DNA of 64,000 bases, from positions 2,792,001 to 2,856,000 of the forward strand of contig NC_063282.1 of the NCBI RefSeq assembly GCF_910591885.1, written 5' to 3'. The position numbers were made by a program, and so were the translations under genes. Within the stretch, counting starts at the first letter, position 1. Each line of letters starts with the position of its first letter. Of this stretch, positions 1 through 13,100 are shown piece after piece. This DNA is from Bombus terrestris (taxonomy: Eukaryota > Arthropoda > Insecta > Hymenoptera > Apidae). The notes under the pieces were generated by a model, which saw only the letters and a program-made list of their open reading frames with translations, ran no database searches and had not been told where the DNA came from.

Positions 1-2267
1 GGTTCATTACAGATGAAAGGGTTAACATGCGATAAATTAAGTATGCAATGGGAATGAAACACGTTAGTTGATCCTAAATTAGGTTTTTCACGAGCTCAGC
101 ACAATTTTAAGAAATTCCTATTGCGCAACACATTTGCAGATACGAAACATCTTGAACTGCTTTTGAACGTTCTAATTTTGTAGCGTTGACCTGGTCTCCT
201 GAAAGTCTTTTAATCAACTTGTGTACAGCTTTTTTAAACGCTGCTACCAAAGCAAATTCTATGGAATTTTCTTCTGAAACATGCAATTTTCATCGAGATC
301 AAGAAAATCCAAAGTTCTGTGAATAATAGAAGCATCTATTTTAGTTGACATTCTAATATTACTTACGCGACGATGATGACAAAATGTTTAAATTGTGCAA
401 CAGTAGCAACCACGATAAATCGTCCAGATAGTCACCTAAATTATCACCAACTCTGATTTTAATTTCAACGATCGAAACACGCGTGCAATTTCATGCAAAA
501 ATACTTCTAAATCAATTCCAAAGCGAGAGTCGGTGCAATACGAAAGCTTAAATCTTCGCTGGCGTAAAGTGAACATTTTTCGGTTTTATAAAAGTTGTCC
601 AGAAATTTCGGTGTCACGCGAAATGCCACTCAAACGCTAATTACCTGCAATTAGAGACCACTTTAACGAACCTAATTATAATAACGAAGTGAAACAAGAG
701 GACAGCAAAATGTAAGCGAAAAAGTAAGTAGGAAGGAGCGGCAACCCTTTGAAAAAGTCTCCGAAGGAGGAACTCCGAAAGAGATGCTATTGTCGGCCCT
801 TTTATTAAGCGCATCGTGAAACTTGGCGAAGAAAGAACTGCACGTAAGACAGAAATCCATGACTAAGCAAGAGAAGAGTAACGTGTACCTCATACACTAT
901 GTGTATGGTTTTGCATGTACTATACGCAAATATTATGTCTACGGAATATAATATCGATAAAACATGCCCTAGATTCGTCAAGTTTTATAAAAATCAATTA
1001 ATACTAATATTAAAACAAGCAACATTTTAATGTCTTCAACGTGTTAACATTAGGACAAGCGATATTTTTCAAATTATTAAAAGGACAGAATAATGTGTTC
1101 TCTGTGTATTCTTTGCCCATTGTCTTCGTAATATGCAAATCAAAGCAGTTCTAAAACAAGCAATAGGTAAATACTACGGTAATCGTTCGCAACGTTATGT
1201 TCGTCTGATATTCTGAAAAGAATAAAACGTTCAATATCGTACGATAGTAACACGCAGATATCTCGTTTCGAATATCTCGCGGATTCAAAATTATCGAACC
1301 GAAGATTCTCCATCGATTACCGCACTCAAAGATAAAATTATCAGCGCGTGTAGATGATTTAGGTTTCTGTAACACTTAATTAATTTCTATCGCGACCCCG
1401 TCAATTTGTATATTCGCTGTAAATCTGCATCGAAATAAAAAAAATATCGCTGAACCGCAAGAGTGCACGGTGTGCTACCCGCGATATAAACTTTACGACG
1501 CGCACAGGTAATTGGATGCGATAAAGAACCATTGTTTCAAACACGTTGCTCGAGGGGGTGTTCTCGCGAGAGAGCTCTCGTAAGTCTTCTCGTATATGAC
1601 GTCTCATTTCTTAGAGTAATGCTAGACGAAACATTGAACTCTATGCTCTCGCATCCGCTGACACTTTATCGCTATCCACCCCTCCAATTTCAGGAACAAG
1701 ATTGCGAATGATCAAGTCGACGGTTCGAAACTGGTGGTGTTTCCTCCGCGTACATCGACGTACCCCTATTTCGGTTGGTGTAATTTCTAAAAAATAGGTA
1801 ACACAGCTAACGAGCCAATAAAAGTGATCTTTATTCCGCTTCAGATTTTCTGTTTTCGCAATCAACGAGAACATGCAGGTATCTTTCACTAAATTAGACT
1901 TGGAATTTTATTGAGGCAGAAACAGGATTATCTTTTGTATTTTCATCACACGTAGCGAATTTGTTCTGTATGTGAGTATTCGTTGTGGGATATTTGACCA
2001 TACCAAGAGCGTAGATCAATCCAGCAAATTAGATCAACAATCGATAAAAAAAGAAATTTTATCTGCCACCTAGAAAAACACCCACTGCAAGAGTTACGTT
2101 ACAACGACGCGCAGAAACTACACGTGTAATCGAAAAGGAACGCAGAAGACCCAATTAATGTCCTAAATAAAGAAACCGCCCGCAATTCGAATGCCGAAGA
2201 GATAGGCAATCAACGGAAGAGAGAGCGAGAGAAAAAGAGATAGTGGAGGCTAACGACTCGCTAAAAA
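1..2267. other. Gene-poor AT-rich flank
   Basis: No recognisable protein, RNA gene or mobile element was found. Open frames are under 85 codons, occur on both strands and look like chance. The composition is AT-rich with scattered CpGs, like insect intergenic or intronic DNA. It could be a long intron of a gene lying outside the window. Confidence 0.5.
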
Positions 2268-2585
2268 TTGATAATCATCGTAGTAATGGGCCTGTCGTTA
2301 CACGAATCCTTCGTAACACCTGCTACGAAAACTTCTGCTAATTACCACGGCATAACTCAAAAAGACGTACCCCACCATCGTCTCCATCGGCCGTTTTCTG
2401 GTGCCGCCAAAGTAGTCCCGTTTCGTCATTCATCAAGTCCGCGAGATTTACATCCCCCTCCCTCCTACTTGGTGGGATCCCGATGGCCCGTAAGGCGCGT
2501 AAGGACATATCCACAAGCGCGTGCAACGCACACACCGCGCTCTTAGGCGGATCGTCGCGTACGCACGGCCCTCGGACACCTCTCA

Positions 2586-2593
2586 TGACGTCA
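2586..2593. promoter_or_regulatory. CRE/ATF-like palindrome TGACGTCA
   Basis: A perfect eight-base CREB/ATF consensus lies inside the CpG-rich island. Such a site is expected by chance about once per 65 kb in random DNA, so location is the only support for function. Confidence 0.25.
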
Positions 2594-2886
2594 GTCAGGC
2601 CGCGGGGCCCGACGGGATTACAGGCAAGATCAAAAGGCGCCGACCGCCGCCGCCGACTCGATCTCACTCGCTCTTTCTCTTTTCACGGTCTTCGTCTTTG
2701 CCCCACGTTCCTCTCAGTACGCGCGAGGAGAGTCGCGCGGGATCCAAAACGGGCTCTGAGCGAAAGGACCTGGTCACGGGGTGGCCACTTCTTCAGGGTC
2801 CCCGTGGACTTCGCTGGCGCGACAATACGTGAAATTTTCTGCATAACCCGGCCGATGTGTCCTCCATTGCGAAACACCGTTACAAG

Positions 2887-2956
2887 TTGCGCACTGGTAT
2901 GGTAAGTGCAACTTTGTTGCGCACCGGTATGGTAAGTGCAACTTTGTTGCGCACCG
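2887..2956 (+). repeat. 30-bp tandem repeat, 2.3 copies, each with a GTAAGT donor
   Basis: Units run 2,887-2,916 and 2,917-2,946, with a partial third unit to 2,956. The two full units differ at one position. Each contains GGTATG followed by GTAAGT, a consensus insect 5' splice site on the plus strand. It lies at the right edge of the CpG-rich island. Confidence 0.8.
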
Positions 2957-2985
2957 ACTACTCGAATAACTCGCGATCAGTGATC

Positions 2986-5900
2986 CGCTACATACACGGT
3001 GGTTGAGAGGATTTAAAGGAAGCTACTATCTGATACTCGTTACATAGAGGAGGAAGTTTCGATGAACCTAATTCTTGGGAATTTTTTAGTCTCGTCGGAA
3101 GTCTTCTCGATCTTCGAATTTTTAATCCCTCGACCTTTTTTTGCGGGGATGTAGTATACTTTTTTCGTGGACGAATTATGCGAGGAGGTTTAAAAAGGTC
3201 AGGGATATACGTAGTTGGAACGTAGCCAGAAATTGATGAAGGAGCACGCGGTCTTGCGATTCGAAGGTATCGACCATATGGTGGACACGCATATTCACTG
3301 TATGTGGACACGGGAGGACACGTAGAAAATCTTCGTATAATAGTAATAGGGTAGTAAAGGGATAGTAGTAGTAGTAATAAAAGAAGTAGTAACGTTTTAC
3401 AAGTAGTAGAACACCGCGTATACATGTCGGCTAGTGGGAAGGAAGCAAGGTGGATCTTCGTTGATGGTGAGTGGTAATTGGTAGAAATAAGGAAGAGAGG
3501 AATATGTCTGTGGGTTAATATCGAGGGTCAAAGAGAATTTAAATTGTTGACTCTGTTGGGTTTCAAGAAGACTCCTTTTTAGATAATGAAATTGCAATCA
3601 GATTAGCTTTGGGATCTTTTCAGCTTAGGATGATTAGATTTGTGAATGTTAATATGTAATGGGTAATTAAGAAACATTCGTGTCAATTAATTTTTATTAT
3701 AAAATAAGCCATCTCTCTTCTACAATAGTAGTACCATATCTTTCAAAGTATGGCCATAAGTTGCGTAGTATTACGAAGATGGCAGATGTTAAACGTATGT
3801 GATACTAGCGTCATAGGATTATCGTAAACAGGATAGTATATCTTTCTATATCTTTGAACGAACAACTTCTCTATCTTTGTTTTTCAACGTATTTCGATCC
3901 TCTGATGGAAACTACTTGCTGAAGTATAATCTAGATCTGAAGCAAGAAACGTGTGACGCTCATTAACATGTTTGAGAACTTTGTATCTGGCCGCGGAGCT
4001 AAGACCACCCTGTAGAAAAGATAAAAGGGACCGATCTGTTCGGAATGATGGAGAAAATAATTTCCAGCATGAATTATTGATAACAGGTAATTGATTGTGG
4101 GCGATCACGCTAATATCCATGATCGTGCCGATATGAAGCGATAGGGGCTTCCCCGATTTGAATTCGCTCGACGCAACTCGCATGATTAAAATTTACCCTA
4201 AGGCTATCGAGTTTCAATGGTGTTGGTATTTGTTCGATATCATTTGACTAGCAGTGGCCATAAAGTATACTTAATTTATCAAATCTCGCGTGCACGAAGT
4301 AGACTACGCCTTCTATCATCAATAACGTGAATTTTTCTTTTCGATGTTATTAAACGTTACTTTACTATAAAGTTGAAGCTTAGATTGGCAATCCATAAGA
4401 AGAATACTATTCCCCCATTGCTCTGGCATATTTATTGTATCTGCTGAATTCGTTATCCTACATTTCACACATTTATTTCTCCTCTAATTCGTTCTCTAAC
4501 AGTATTTTTAGATTGCTCTTATTAGTAACATTCATAACACGAGTAAGGAAAGATTCAATTTCTATTCGATAACTTCAAACGATCGAAAGCAAAGGGACAA
4601 ATACTTCAAGGCTGTGAAGAGCGCGACAAAAATATAGATACGTAAGAAACAATTGAAAAATGATACGTAACATTCACCTACGATAAAGAATCATTGTTAT
4701 ATGTTCTACGTTATTTGCGGCTGTCTATCGCTGTATTGAAAATCTTAGAATTACGTATGAAGATATAATAACGATCGTGTATCCTAACATATTTATTATT
4801 TTACAAAATAGCTGTCGTATCTATAAAGAAGATACTGACCCCTAGAAACCAGAACAAGGAAGTCGATCAAGAAACACGAACGTGCATACATATACAGAAC
4901 CACGACGATCTAGAAATACAACGATCAAATTAAAATGAAAAGTCCAGCGAAGAATGAAGCAACTAAAATTCACGTGCCAGCTCATCGAACGTTCCTCTAC
5001 GAGGAATAAATCACAGCGAATCAATAAGAACAGCCGGAGCCAGCACTTTAACGAAGCTAACGAACCTAAAATCCATAACGCGGCGCGTTCCGGGCGATTT
5101 TTCAGAGCGGCCAAACCCGGCAAAACAAACCGCTCGTTAACCGTTCCGAGCTCGGTTGATCAAGAATCAATGACCAATTCCGTTCGTTTCGAATAGCATT
5201 CGTAACCGCATGATAAATGACGAATTGCGCAAACAATCGGGACGGGAACGTGTCTCGATCGCTGGTTGCCTGCTCGCCTGGCGGCCCCGATGAAAAGCCA
5301 AGGGGAAACGATTTGAGAGCCCAGAAGAAGAGGAGGAAGAGGTGGCCGTGTACCTGAGTGGGAGTATCCGCATGTACCAAGAGGATGCATGTACTTAACG
5401 TTCGGTGTGAGTTCCGAGTTGCGAAGGCTTCAATCAACGTGCCGTCGCCCGCGGCCTATCCGATATCAGACATTAGGTACCCACGGCTCTGGCTACGTAC
5501 TTTAACTCTTTCACGTTCCGACGCCCACGAGCGTGGCCTGCCTCACAGCCGAACTTCTTTCCAGACGTAGCATACGCGTTCACCGAGAAAAGGCGCCGAA
5601 CGCACCATGTTTAACCCCGAACGCGATGGGTCTGCGTGTATTTCGTGCTTATTCTGGCGAGGGCGATGTATTTTTTCTTATGACCTGTACGAAAGTGGAA
5701 ACGATCACACGGTTATTCCAACACTCGTGGAAACTTATTCCGGATACAGGTACCGTTGCAGGGTTCTTCATAAACTGAAAAGTTACAATTAGACAGGCAG
5801 ATTTTTTAAACATCGTAGGAAATAATATGCAATTTATTTTTTTAATTTAAAGAGATAGGTAAAGTTAAAATCTAACGATCGTCGGGTTCGTTTAAAGTTA

Positions 5901-8900
5901 AATTGAGAATTTTTATGTTCTTTGTTTGCAAATGTTTGTAATACCAAATATTCCTCTGATCTTGGACGAATTTTCTGCAACCAATAAATTAATTAACTCA
6001 AGCACACGAGGATATTCGAATGAATTTAATAGAATGGAATTTAATTGATATTTCTTCGTCGATATAGAGGTTTGACTTTGTTTGTTCGGTGAAGAAGCTT
6101 TTTTATTAACTCTTCTTGTTAAATTTTAAGTATTGCTGTTTAATCGCCGTGTTTAATCCACGCTTTAATTATTTCGCTATTTGCACGATATTCGATAGAC
6201 TTTAGAAATCCCATCGCACGACAACGTCTACCGAAAATGCTACGAATTTTCCGAAGAAGCAAATAACTTGTGCGATTTTTATAGCAACGATTTAAATGAT
6301 AAAGTATAATTTTTCATAGACGTGGATTTAAAGATACAATACGATCAGTCTGTGCAAGATCTGGAGAAAGTCTGGTTGAGTTATGTGTTGAAGAATGTGT
6401 CAGAGCACGTCGTATAAGGTTTGGTATGTAAGATAAAGATTTATCGTGTTGTATATTTCATTCTGAGGTTACGCTGGATGGAATGAAAAGTATGTTGTAA
6501 AAAAATATAAAGTAACGTGTTCCGGATATTTTTAATTAAAGATTCGGTTTCTCATCACTCAATAAAATGTAATACATTGCTTTTACCGTGTCGTCGACCT
6601 CGGAATTGAAAATAATAGCTAGACCGCGTTATGCAAATTGATATATACTTTACATATTACGTGCAGTCTAAAAATTTTTGCACTTTCTCTCATAAATGTA
6701 TAACGATCCACAGAACCGAACAATCAAATACACCTGTATTCCTTTTTCTTCTATTTATTCATTTAGGGGCGTTGTATTAATTGTTTAAAAAATCGAGATA
6801 ACGAAAGTATATTCTATGAAATACGATTACTACGTACTCGTTGATGAATTCCAGGCAACTTACTCGATAAAAGACATTTTATTACAATTTTTTATCAAAT
6901 ATGTAACAGTAGATTTCGTTATAACGATAAGATTAAAGTCCCACGTTTCTTTGAAGAAAGCGTTCAACATTGTAAGAAACGATCGTCAAACGTAAAAAAT
7001 TGGCCGTAATCACCTCAGAATGACCCAAATTCAGCCAGCCATGCTCATTAAAATAAAAATAAAATAGATGCAAGAATTTTCTGTTTCTCGTAATGATAAT
7101 TGAGCAACCCTGTATAACGGAGGCCGCGAATTAAAGTCGTAAACGCGCGTGCGCCTGTTTCACGCGCGTTTATTCGAAACCTTTCATCGTTTCTGATGGG
7201 AATCGGTAATGGTCGAAACTTCGCTGGCCCGAATTAATTCACGCTTTCGCGGGGCCGAATTAAACGGTTTGCGTAACACGAAGATGAAATGCGTCCGAAG
7301 AAGGTCACTCGAGGCGCGGAAGGGAAAAAAAAGGCAAAAGCGTTTAACGGGCGGGGAATAATTCACTCGAAGCGCATCGTAAAACCATTAACATCGGCTG
7401 TAAAAGTTCCATCTGCCCTTTGAGAAGCAGCCTCGAAGAGGAGACCGACGTCGATATATGTCGGTATGCGAAACGTCAACTTTAGCTTCGTTTCGATGCA
7501 TATCGTTTCTGCAATCTTCATTTGCATCGGTTTGCAGGGACAATCGCTCTCCAGACGATATTTCGACTATGGTTCCATTTATTATTAAGTTTCTTCAAAC
7601 GTTAGAATTTGAGAATTAATTGATTCATATGCGAGTTATTTTTAATCGAAGATGAGGAAGTAATGACAATTTGAGAGGAGAATCGAAATAAGCGTTTACT
7701 ATGGAAGTTTAAGATCTGAGAATAATAATTTCAACAAGGTGATACTTGAAAATGTTCCTGCGGACAACGTAGAAAAACGTTAGGTGAACATGAATGTAAT
7801 TGAAAAGATTGGATACCTATTATCGAAGACTATAATTTTATAAACTTTAATATGAAGTAAAATTACAAACTCAATGATATTAACGACAGAATAGTTTCAC
7901 GAAATTGTTCAACGGGTATAAGAATAATTCCAAATTAAATCGAGCAAGTTATAGAGTCTAAAATTTATAAAATATTAAGCCAGATATTACGCGAAATCAT
8001 AATTCATGCATTATGTGATAAAGTGTTTTTGATATCCCTCCCTACCGTTATTATGTTATCACATAAATTAAGTTTTTACGCATCGGGCCATCCGAGATAC
8101 GTACGCGCTGAACATGATGAATGGTGTCGAATATAACGGTAAGCGACGGCTCTCTTTCATCAAATTTTGATACTTCCGATTTTTTAAATGCACTCATTCA
8201 TATATTTTTTTACGTTACATTCAACAACTTACGTTTTGAAAAAAGTTCAACGTTTCGTCGCTGACAAATTTCACGACACAATGTTCCATCTTTTTGTATT
8301 GTACACGCGAACCTTTGTACCGAATCTTCCTCCAATAGGTGTACAATTAATGATAGACAACTTATGATAAAAAAAGAGATAGCTAATCGATACAAAATAC
8401 CTATAATAAATATTCTCGACGCGAATAATTACAAATGCCTATGTAAAACAGCAAACAAAATAATTTGTACTTAATCTTCGTAAATAATATTTATGAAACT
8501 TTTTATAAATTTACAAATAGACATTGGAATTTTAAATTTTATATCAAACTCTTCTAAAGTAAACTTTAACCGTGAAAAAACAAGTTTCTTAAGATTAAAG
8601 ATGCATTTAGAACATAGGAAATTGGATATATTAATCCTTCTTATATGTTCAATACGTCAAGTTGTAACATGGAATTGAATAATAAATATCGTAATTTAAT
8701 TTTAATAAGTATATCGTAAATACGACGAGTTTATGTAATTCTAACGAGGAGAATTCCTTCTGTTTTTCTTGACGCCGGACAATCTTCAGTGGCTCGTGTT
8801 TAGCGACGGTATCCAATAGAAAACGGCGTCCCATAATGTACACAATACGAATGCTTCTATCAATTTGTTTCAAATAAATTAATAAATTTATACCAAAAAG

Positions 8901-9300
8901 AATACTAATATCTCTTTAAAATAACACTTAATGAATAATCATTGATATTATAGATTATATGTAACACCATGTTCAGATTCTTTTGAGAAGGCCAAGAAAT
9001 AACGCATAGGCCAATTCCATAGAGACAATGGTGACGTGAGAACGATCAATTAATTAATTAATCGATACGAAGAACGAAATACTCGGAACAAAATCTCAGT
9101 TATGCACGATTTTAAAACACATTTCTATCCAGACTATCGTATGGCTCCAATACAAAACCTGTAAACCGTTCTTTAACACTAGAACCATCAGAGCAGTTAA
9201 AACGACGAACTCATAGTTTTGCATAAAACTGTAATATATTCACAGTATGTCTGTTTGAACAATTGTTGCTAAAGTAATTTAATCTCCCGCGTTATCTACC
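2986..9300. other. Long stretch without recognisable genes
   Basis: No open frame here resembles a known protein, and paired ORFs on opposite strands around 4.8-5.8 kb follow a modest rise in GC. A TAG/TAA-rich microsatellite sits near 3,339-3,400. Nothing resembling a tRNA, rRNA or transposon end was seen. It may be intronic or intergenic. Confidence 0.45.
3339..3400. repeat. Imperfect (TAG)n microsatellite
   Basis: A run of TAG/TAA trinucleotides; the purest part is GTAGTAGTAGTAA near 3,366-3,378. It creates a leucine-rich spurious frame on the minus strand. Confidence 0.7.
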
Positions 9301-9577
9301 TTTGCACGTTCTACTTGTTCCAATTTCTTCGATACAAATTGTCTGCCGTAGTCGACCATGGTGCTAATATTAATATACACGCGAGATCATCTCATCGAAC
9401 AAACACACGTACCTTGAAAAGGATATCCAGTGAAATAGGGTGCCATGTTCAGAGTACTGACTGCCATCTAGCTAATCGTCGTCGTCTTCAGTCGTCCTTG
9501 GATCACCAAGCCACCACAAAACGCCAGACGTTATCAATAAACGTAACCGAAATACCGTTTCTCCTTTCTATTCTTTC

Positions 9578-10130
9578 TCAACTGTCCCTTGCAATCACTT
9601 CACACGCAACTTGAACGAAACTTGCAATAAAGATACAGCAGGAAAAAAGACGAGCTACGGAAAAAGGAATTGGAGTAACCTGGTCGCGAAACGATATGTC
9701 TTGTCGAGTATGACGGAAATGGATCTGTTTTCCCGGATGCGAGTAAAACGATCGTGAGACCTGTTTGCTTCGGGGTCTCGGCTCGAACTGTTCGGCTGCC
9801 GATTCGTGCGGAGGCTGGCGGCAAAGGAGGCTGAAAATAAAAGAAAGGAAAAGAAAGGCCGAGGTAACACCGAGGGCAAAGAAGGCTCCGCCTTCGTTCA
9901 GGGGCCCTGTCGAGGTGGGAACGTCTGGGTCCAAGAGCACCTTGATGGCTCTAGTCGAGCGATGCATTGGTCACCTCGAAGGTGACCTCCTGAAGGTGGA
10001 GGTGGTCTCTTCCATGACTCCGCCCGACTTTCTCCTTTCCTTCGCGAGCGCAGGCCTCTTCGGCTTGCTCTCCACGCGTACCTTCACGCTCCTTCGATGT
10101 CCGACCGGTGGAGGTAGGATCGGTAGCTAA
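9578..10130. other. CpG-rich island with overlapping open frames on both strands
   Basis: A plus-strand frame (9,765-10,130, 121 codons) and a minus-strand frame (9,578-9,967, 129 codons) overlap in a GC-rich patch. Neither resembles a family I know, and the basic, low-complexity translation of the plus frame suggests an untranslated exon or regulatory island. A perfect 8-bp inverted repeat lies inside, at 9,969-9,987. A lineage-specific exon cannot be excluded. Confidence 0.25.
9969..9987. promoter_or_regulatory. Perfect inverted repeat GGTCACCT-CGA-AGGTGACC
   Basis: Eight-base arms are separated by three bases. The arms contain TCACCT/AGGTGA, one base away from the nuclear-receptor half-site AGGTCA, arranged as an everted pair. 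An overlapping AGGTGG follows 3'. Function is inferred only from the motif. Confidence 0.3.
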
Positions 10131-13100
10131 ATGTAATGACGTTTGATCGAACGCGATCGTTTCTCCATAATGTGCTAAAACACAGGGTTACACGAATCAG
10201 TTAAGCTTCTAGATCTTGAAATTTCATCTTCGAATGATCAAATTTGGGGTGCGTTGCGAGACAGCTTTAGACTCTAATGCGATAAGCGGCGAGGAAAGAA
10301 CGAGGGATTATTGGGTAGTTTAGGATCAGCGAGAAAGGATACGAGGAACGAGAATATCATTTGAATAATACTATGTTAGGGTGCAAGAGTTAGTGAAATA
10401 AGGAACAAAATATATCTACCTATAGATAACGAGGAAGAATTTTCACAGGACGTAGGGATAATCCAACTTTATTTCTTATTTTCATTTTCATTTTATTTCT
10501 TATTTTCTCTTCTTCTTTCATTCGGCGGATTTGATCTTCGTTGGAAAGTTTTGTCCGTTTTCGTAGTGATAGCCACCCTGTTTATCAAAATCAGAACGTC
10601 GATCGCGAAACTCGGTAACCCTGGTAGAAGCTGCATCGCGTGATTCGACCAATGGGATCGTGTAAAGTTCAGAGGAATCTATTTCGCACACGTCATAGTC
10701 GTTGCTGCGTCTGTGATTCGATTCGCGTCGTTAATTAAAATGAATTGTATTTGACGAGTGATCGTGCGTTTAATTGAATCGCGAAACCTTAGGGATCGAT
10801 GGTGCATCTTCGTGTCGCGCCTAACAAACGCAACTTATTTTCCATGCTTTAAGGGAATATTTCCATTTAAACGGAGCGACAAATTATTTTCTTTCCTTGA
10901 ATATATAGATTTCGATTTGATTTGTTTTCCTTTCGGCAAATAGAACAACACGAATCGTGGCAAATGTTCGTGCTGCGTTTACGCTAAACATGTAAACAGG
11001 CTAAATCGGTGCATAAACCTGTTCTTACTTGCCAAACTTTTAGTAAATCAAATGTTACACAGAATAATCTACAGAAATATTTAAATAGGTAACATTAGGT
11101 ACTAAAGCATTTATATTTATTTTTGTAAGATTTTGTTGCCAATATGGGACCGGTTAAAAGGGTTTTGAACTATAGAATTACTTTCTTCTAAGAAACAGAG
11201 AATGTTTCCAATCCCATCACGTTCTTCTTTTGTCATCTTCAAACGTAATAGCTTCGATTAATTACATTCGTAGCAGATGTAAAAAGTAACCAAAGGTATA
11301 CATTCTTTCAGTCTCTTCAAATACTTTTTATATGATACAAAGGCTAGTAAAAATTTCAAGAGATCACGTGACATATTTTAATACGTCAATGATCAATCTT
11401 CTTCATCCTTTCTTCGGGCGTTAGGCATTTCGAGCTGATTCCCCGCTGCGACAAAGGAATCTTCTCTGATTCGCGTGTAATCACCTTTGAGATTAGCCGA
11501 AAAACAAGCTGGAATCGTCTGGACGAGCGTTATAATCCAACACAATAGGGCTTACAGCTGCGTTAAGACACGAACCCTGTGCATTGCCATTGCAGCTTTA
11601 TTTTCTTCTTGTCCTCGTTAATACTTATTGTCGATAGTGCACTGTTAATACCGACTGTAATCCGAGACGCGTAAACATGGAACAACAAGAAAAACACACG
11701 AAAGAATCCTGATAACAAGCAGAAAGTCTGAAACCGCTGTAGCAAATTACAAAAGTATTTATGATTGTTTAATAAATATAACATTTTATAGAACTGATCA
11801 TGGATCTGGATAATTCAGCTCCGGTAGTAATTTATAATAATAAAATAAAATACTTCAAGTACATTTGAAGCAAGTCTGCGAGAGAATTCAATTCTAGATA
11901 CCACGATTTAGCGCAATTAATTGAAACAGCACGTAAAAATCAACTAACAGTCAGAATACGTAAAACAAGCTAAACAGCAACCAAAAGAAAGCACATTATT
12001 TTAACGCATCATCGAACTAAGTATGTGGACACGTACACTTTTAACTTATTATTATTAATCATTCTAATAACCAAGCTGTATATACCGGTAGTTTGTAATT
12101 ACAAAATAATGTACTCCAAACGCTAGAAATAAATCTTTGAAAAAAAAAAAATCCAATTCTTCGTCAACGCATCGCAATTAATTAACTCACGCGGTAAGAA
12201 TCAACTGTCGATAAAAACACGCGGAACAAGCTAAGCAGTAATCAAAACAAAATCGCTTTAACACATCATCTTCGATCCACGTGCACCTATTATCACGTTA
12301 TCCGCAGACTATACGTTATACATACACAGTAACAGTATAGCGGAATCACTATTAATTGCATGGTACAGCGTCGGTATACCGGCTGGACGGTTAAACCGTG
12401 ATCCGCGAGCGTTTTGAATTCATCTTCCGGAGGATTTAATCCTTCGCAGCTATCGCCTGTTTACAGGGAGCGCAGGATCCACCGCAGGGATAGCACGTGT
12501 CGTGATTGTAGTTTATGGGGAGCTGATTGCAGGAGCGTGGGACGGTTGCAAGATTGTGGATGGGCTGAGTCGCCAGGTCTCGTCGCCATTCACCGGTGCA
12601 CTTACGTACCCAGGCATCGTGTCAGTGTTTCGTTTCGTAATCATTAAGATATGCATTATCCCTCTAATGACGAGCAGCCGTGTGCAACAGCGTGTCCGAT
12701 CGTGGACTCCGCGCTTCGTTCTTCGCTTCTTCGAGAGGGTACATAAATTTCACGTAAAATGCCTGTACACGAGCCTCCTTCAGTCTCGGCTCTGATTAAA
12801 GTGAAACCGTGGCTGCATCTGTCCTATAAATTAATTGGTTCGGCACTATCCCTCGCTTTTGTCCTTTTCAATGTATCCCTGTGTTTCTCGTTTAATGGAT
12901 TTGTCGAGGAGAGCTGCCGAATGTTCACATTGCTCCCTTAAATCATATTACGCGTCAATTTCTCTCGTGTTACTAGGTTACGCATGATGATGCAAATATA
13001 CTTGCAGGCCATAAGTGTCGCGACGCTTAATCGTTATATTTGTCGGAAAAGTCTAATAAATTTGACGTTATAAGGCGCTGTGAGAATGAAGCAACTGGTT

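Larger units (their letters stand above)
2268..2985. promoter_or_regulatory. CpG-rich island, candidate promoter / first-exon region
   Basis: This patch is clearly richer in G+C and CpG than its surroundings, and it is open in several frames on both strands, as GC-rich DNA tends to be. It contains a perfect TGACGTCA (CRE/ATF-type) palindrome at 2,586-2,593. It ends in a tandem repeat that carries consensus 5' splice donors (GTAAGT). A promoter with a first exon running left to right would fit, but no protein family is recognisable and no downstream exon could be tied to it. A conserved non-coding element is the alternative. Confidence 0.25.

Noticed and set aside
9578..9967. 129-codon minus-strand ORF
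   Set aside because: Overlaps an equally long plus-strand frame in GC-rich DNA; translation has no recognisable features.
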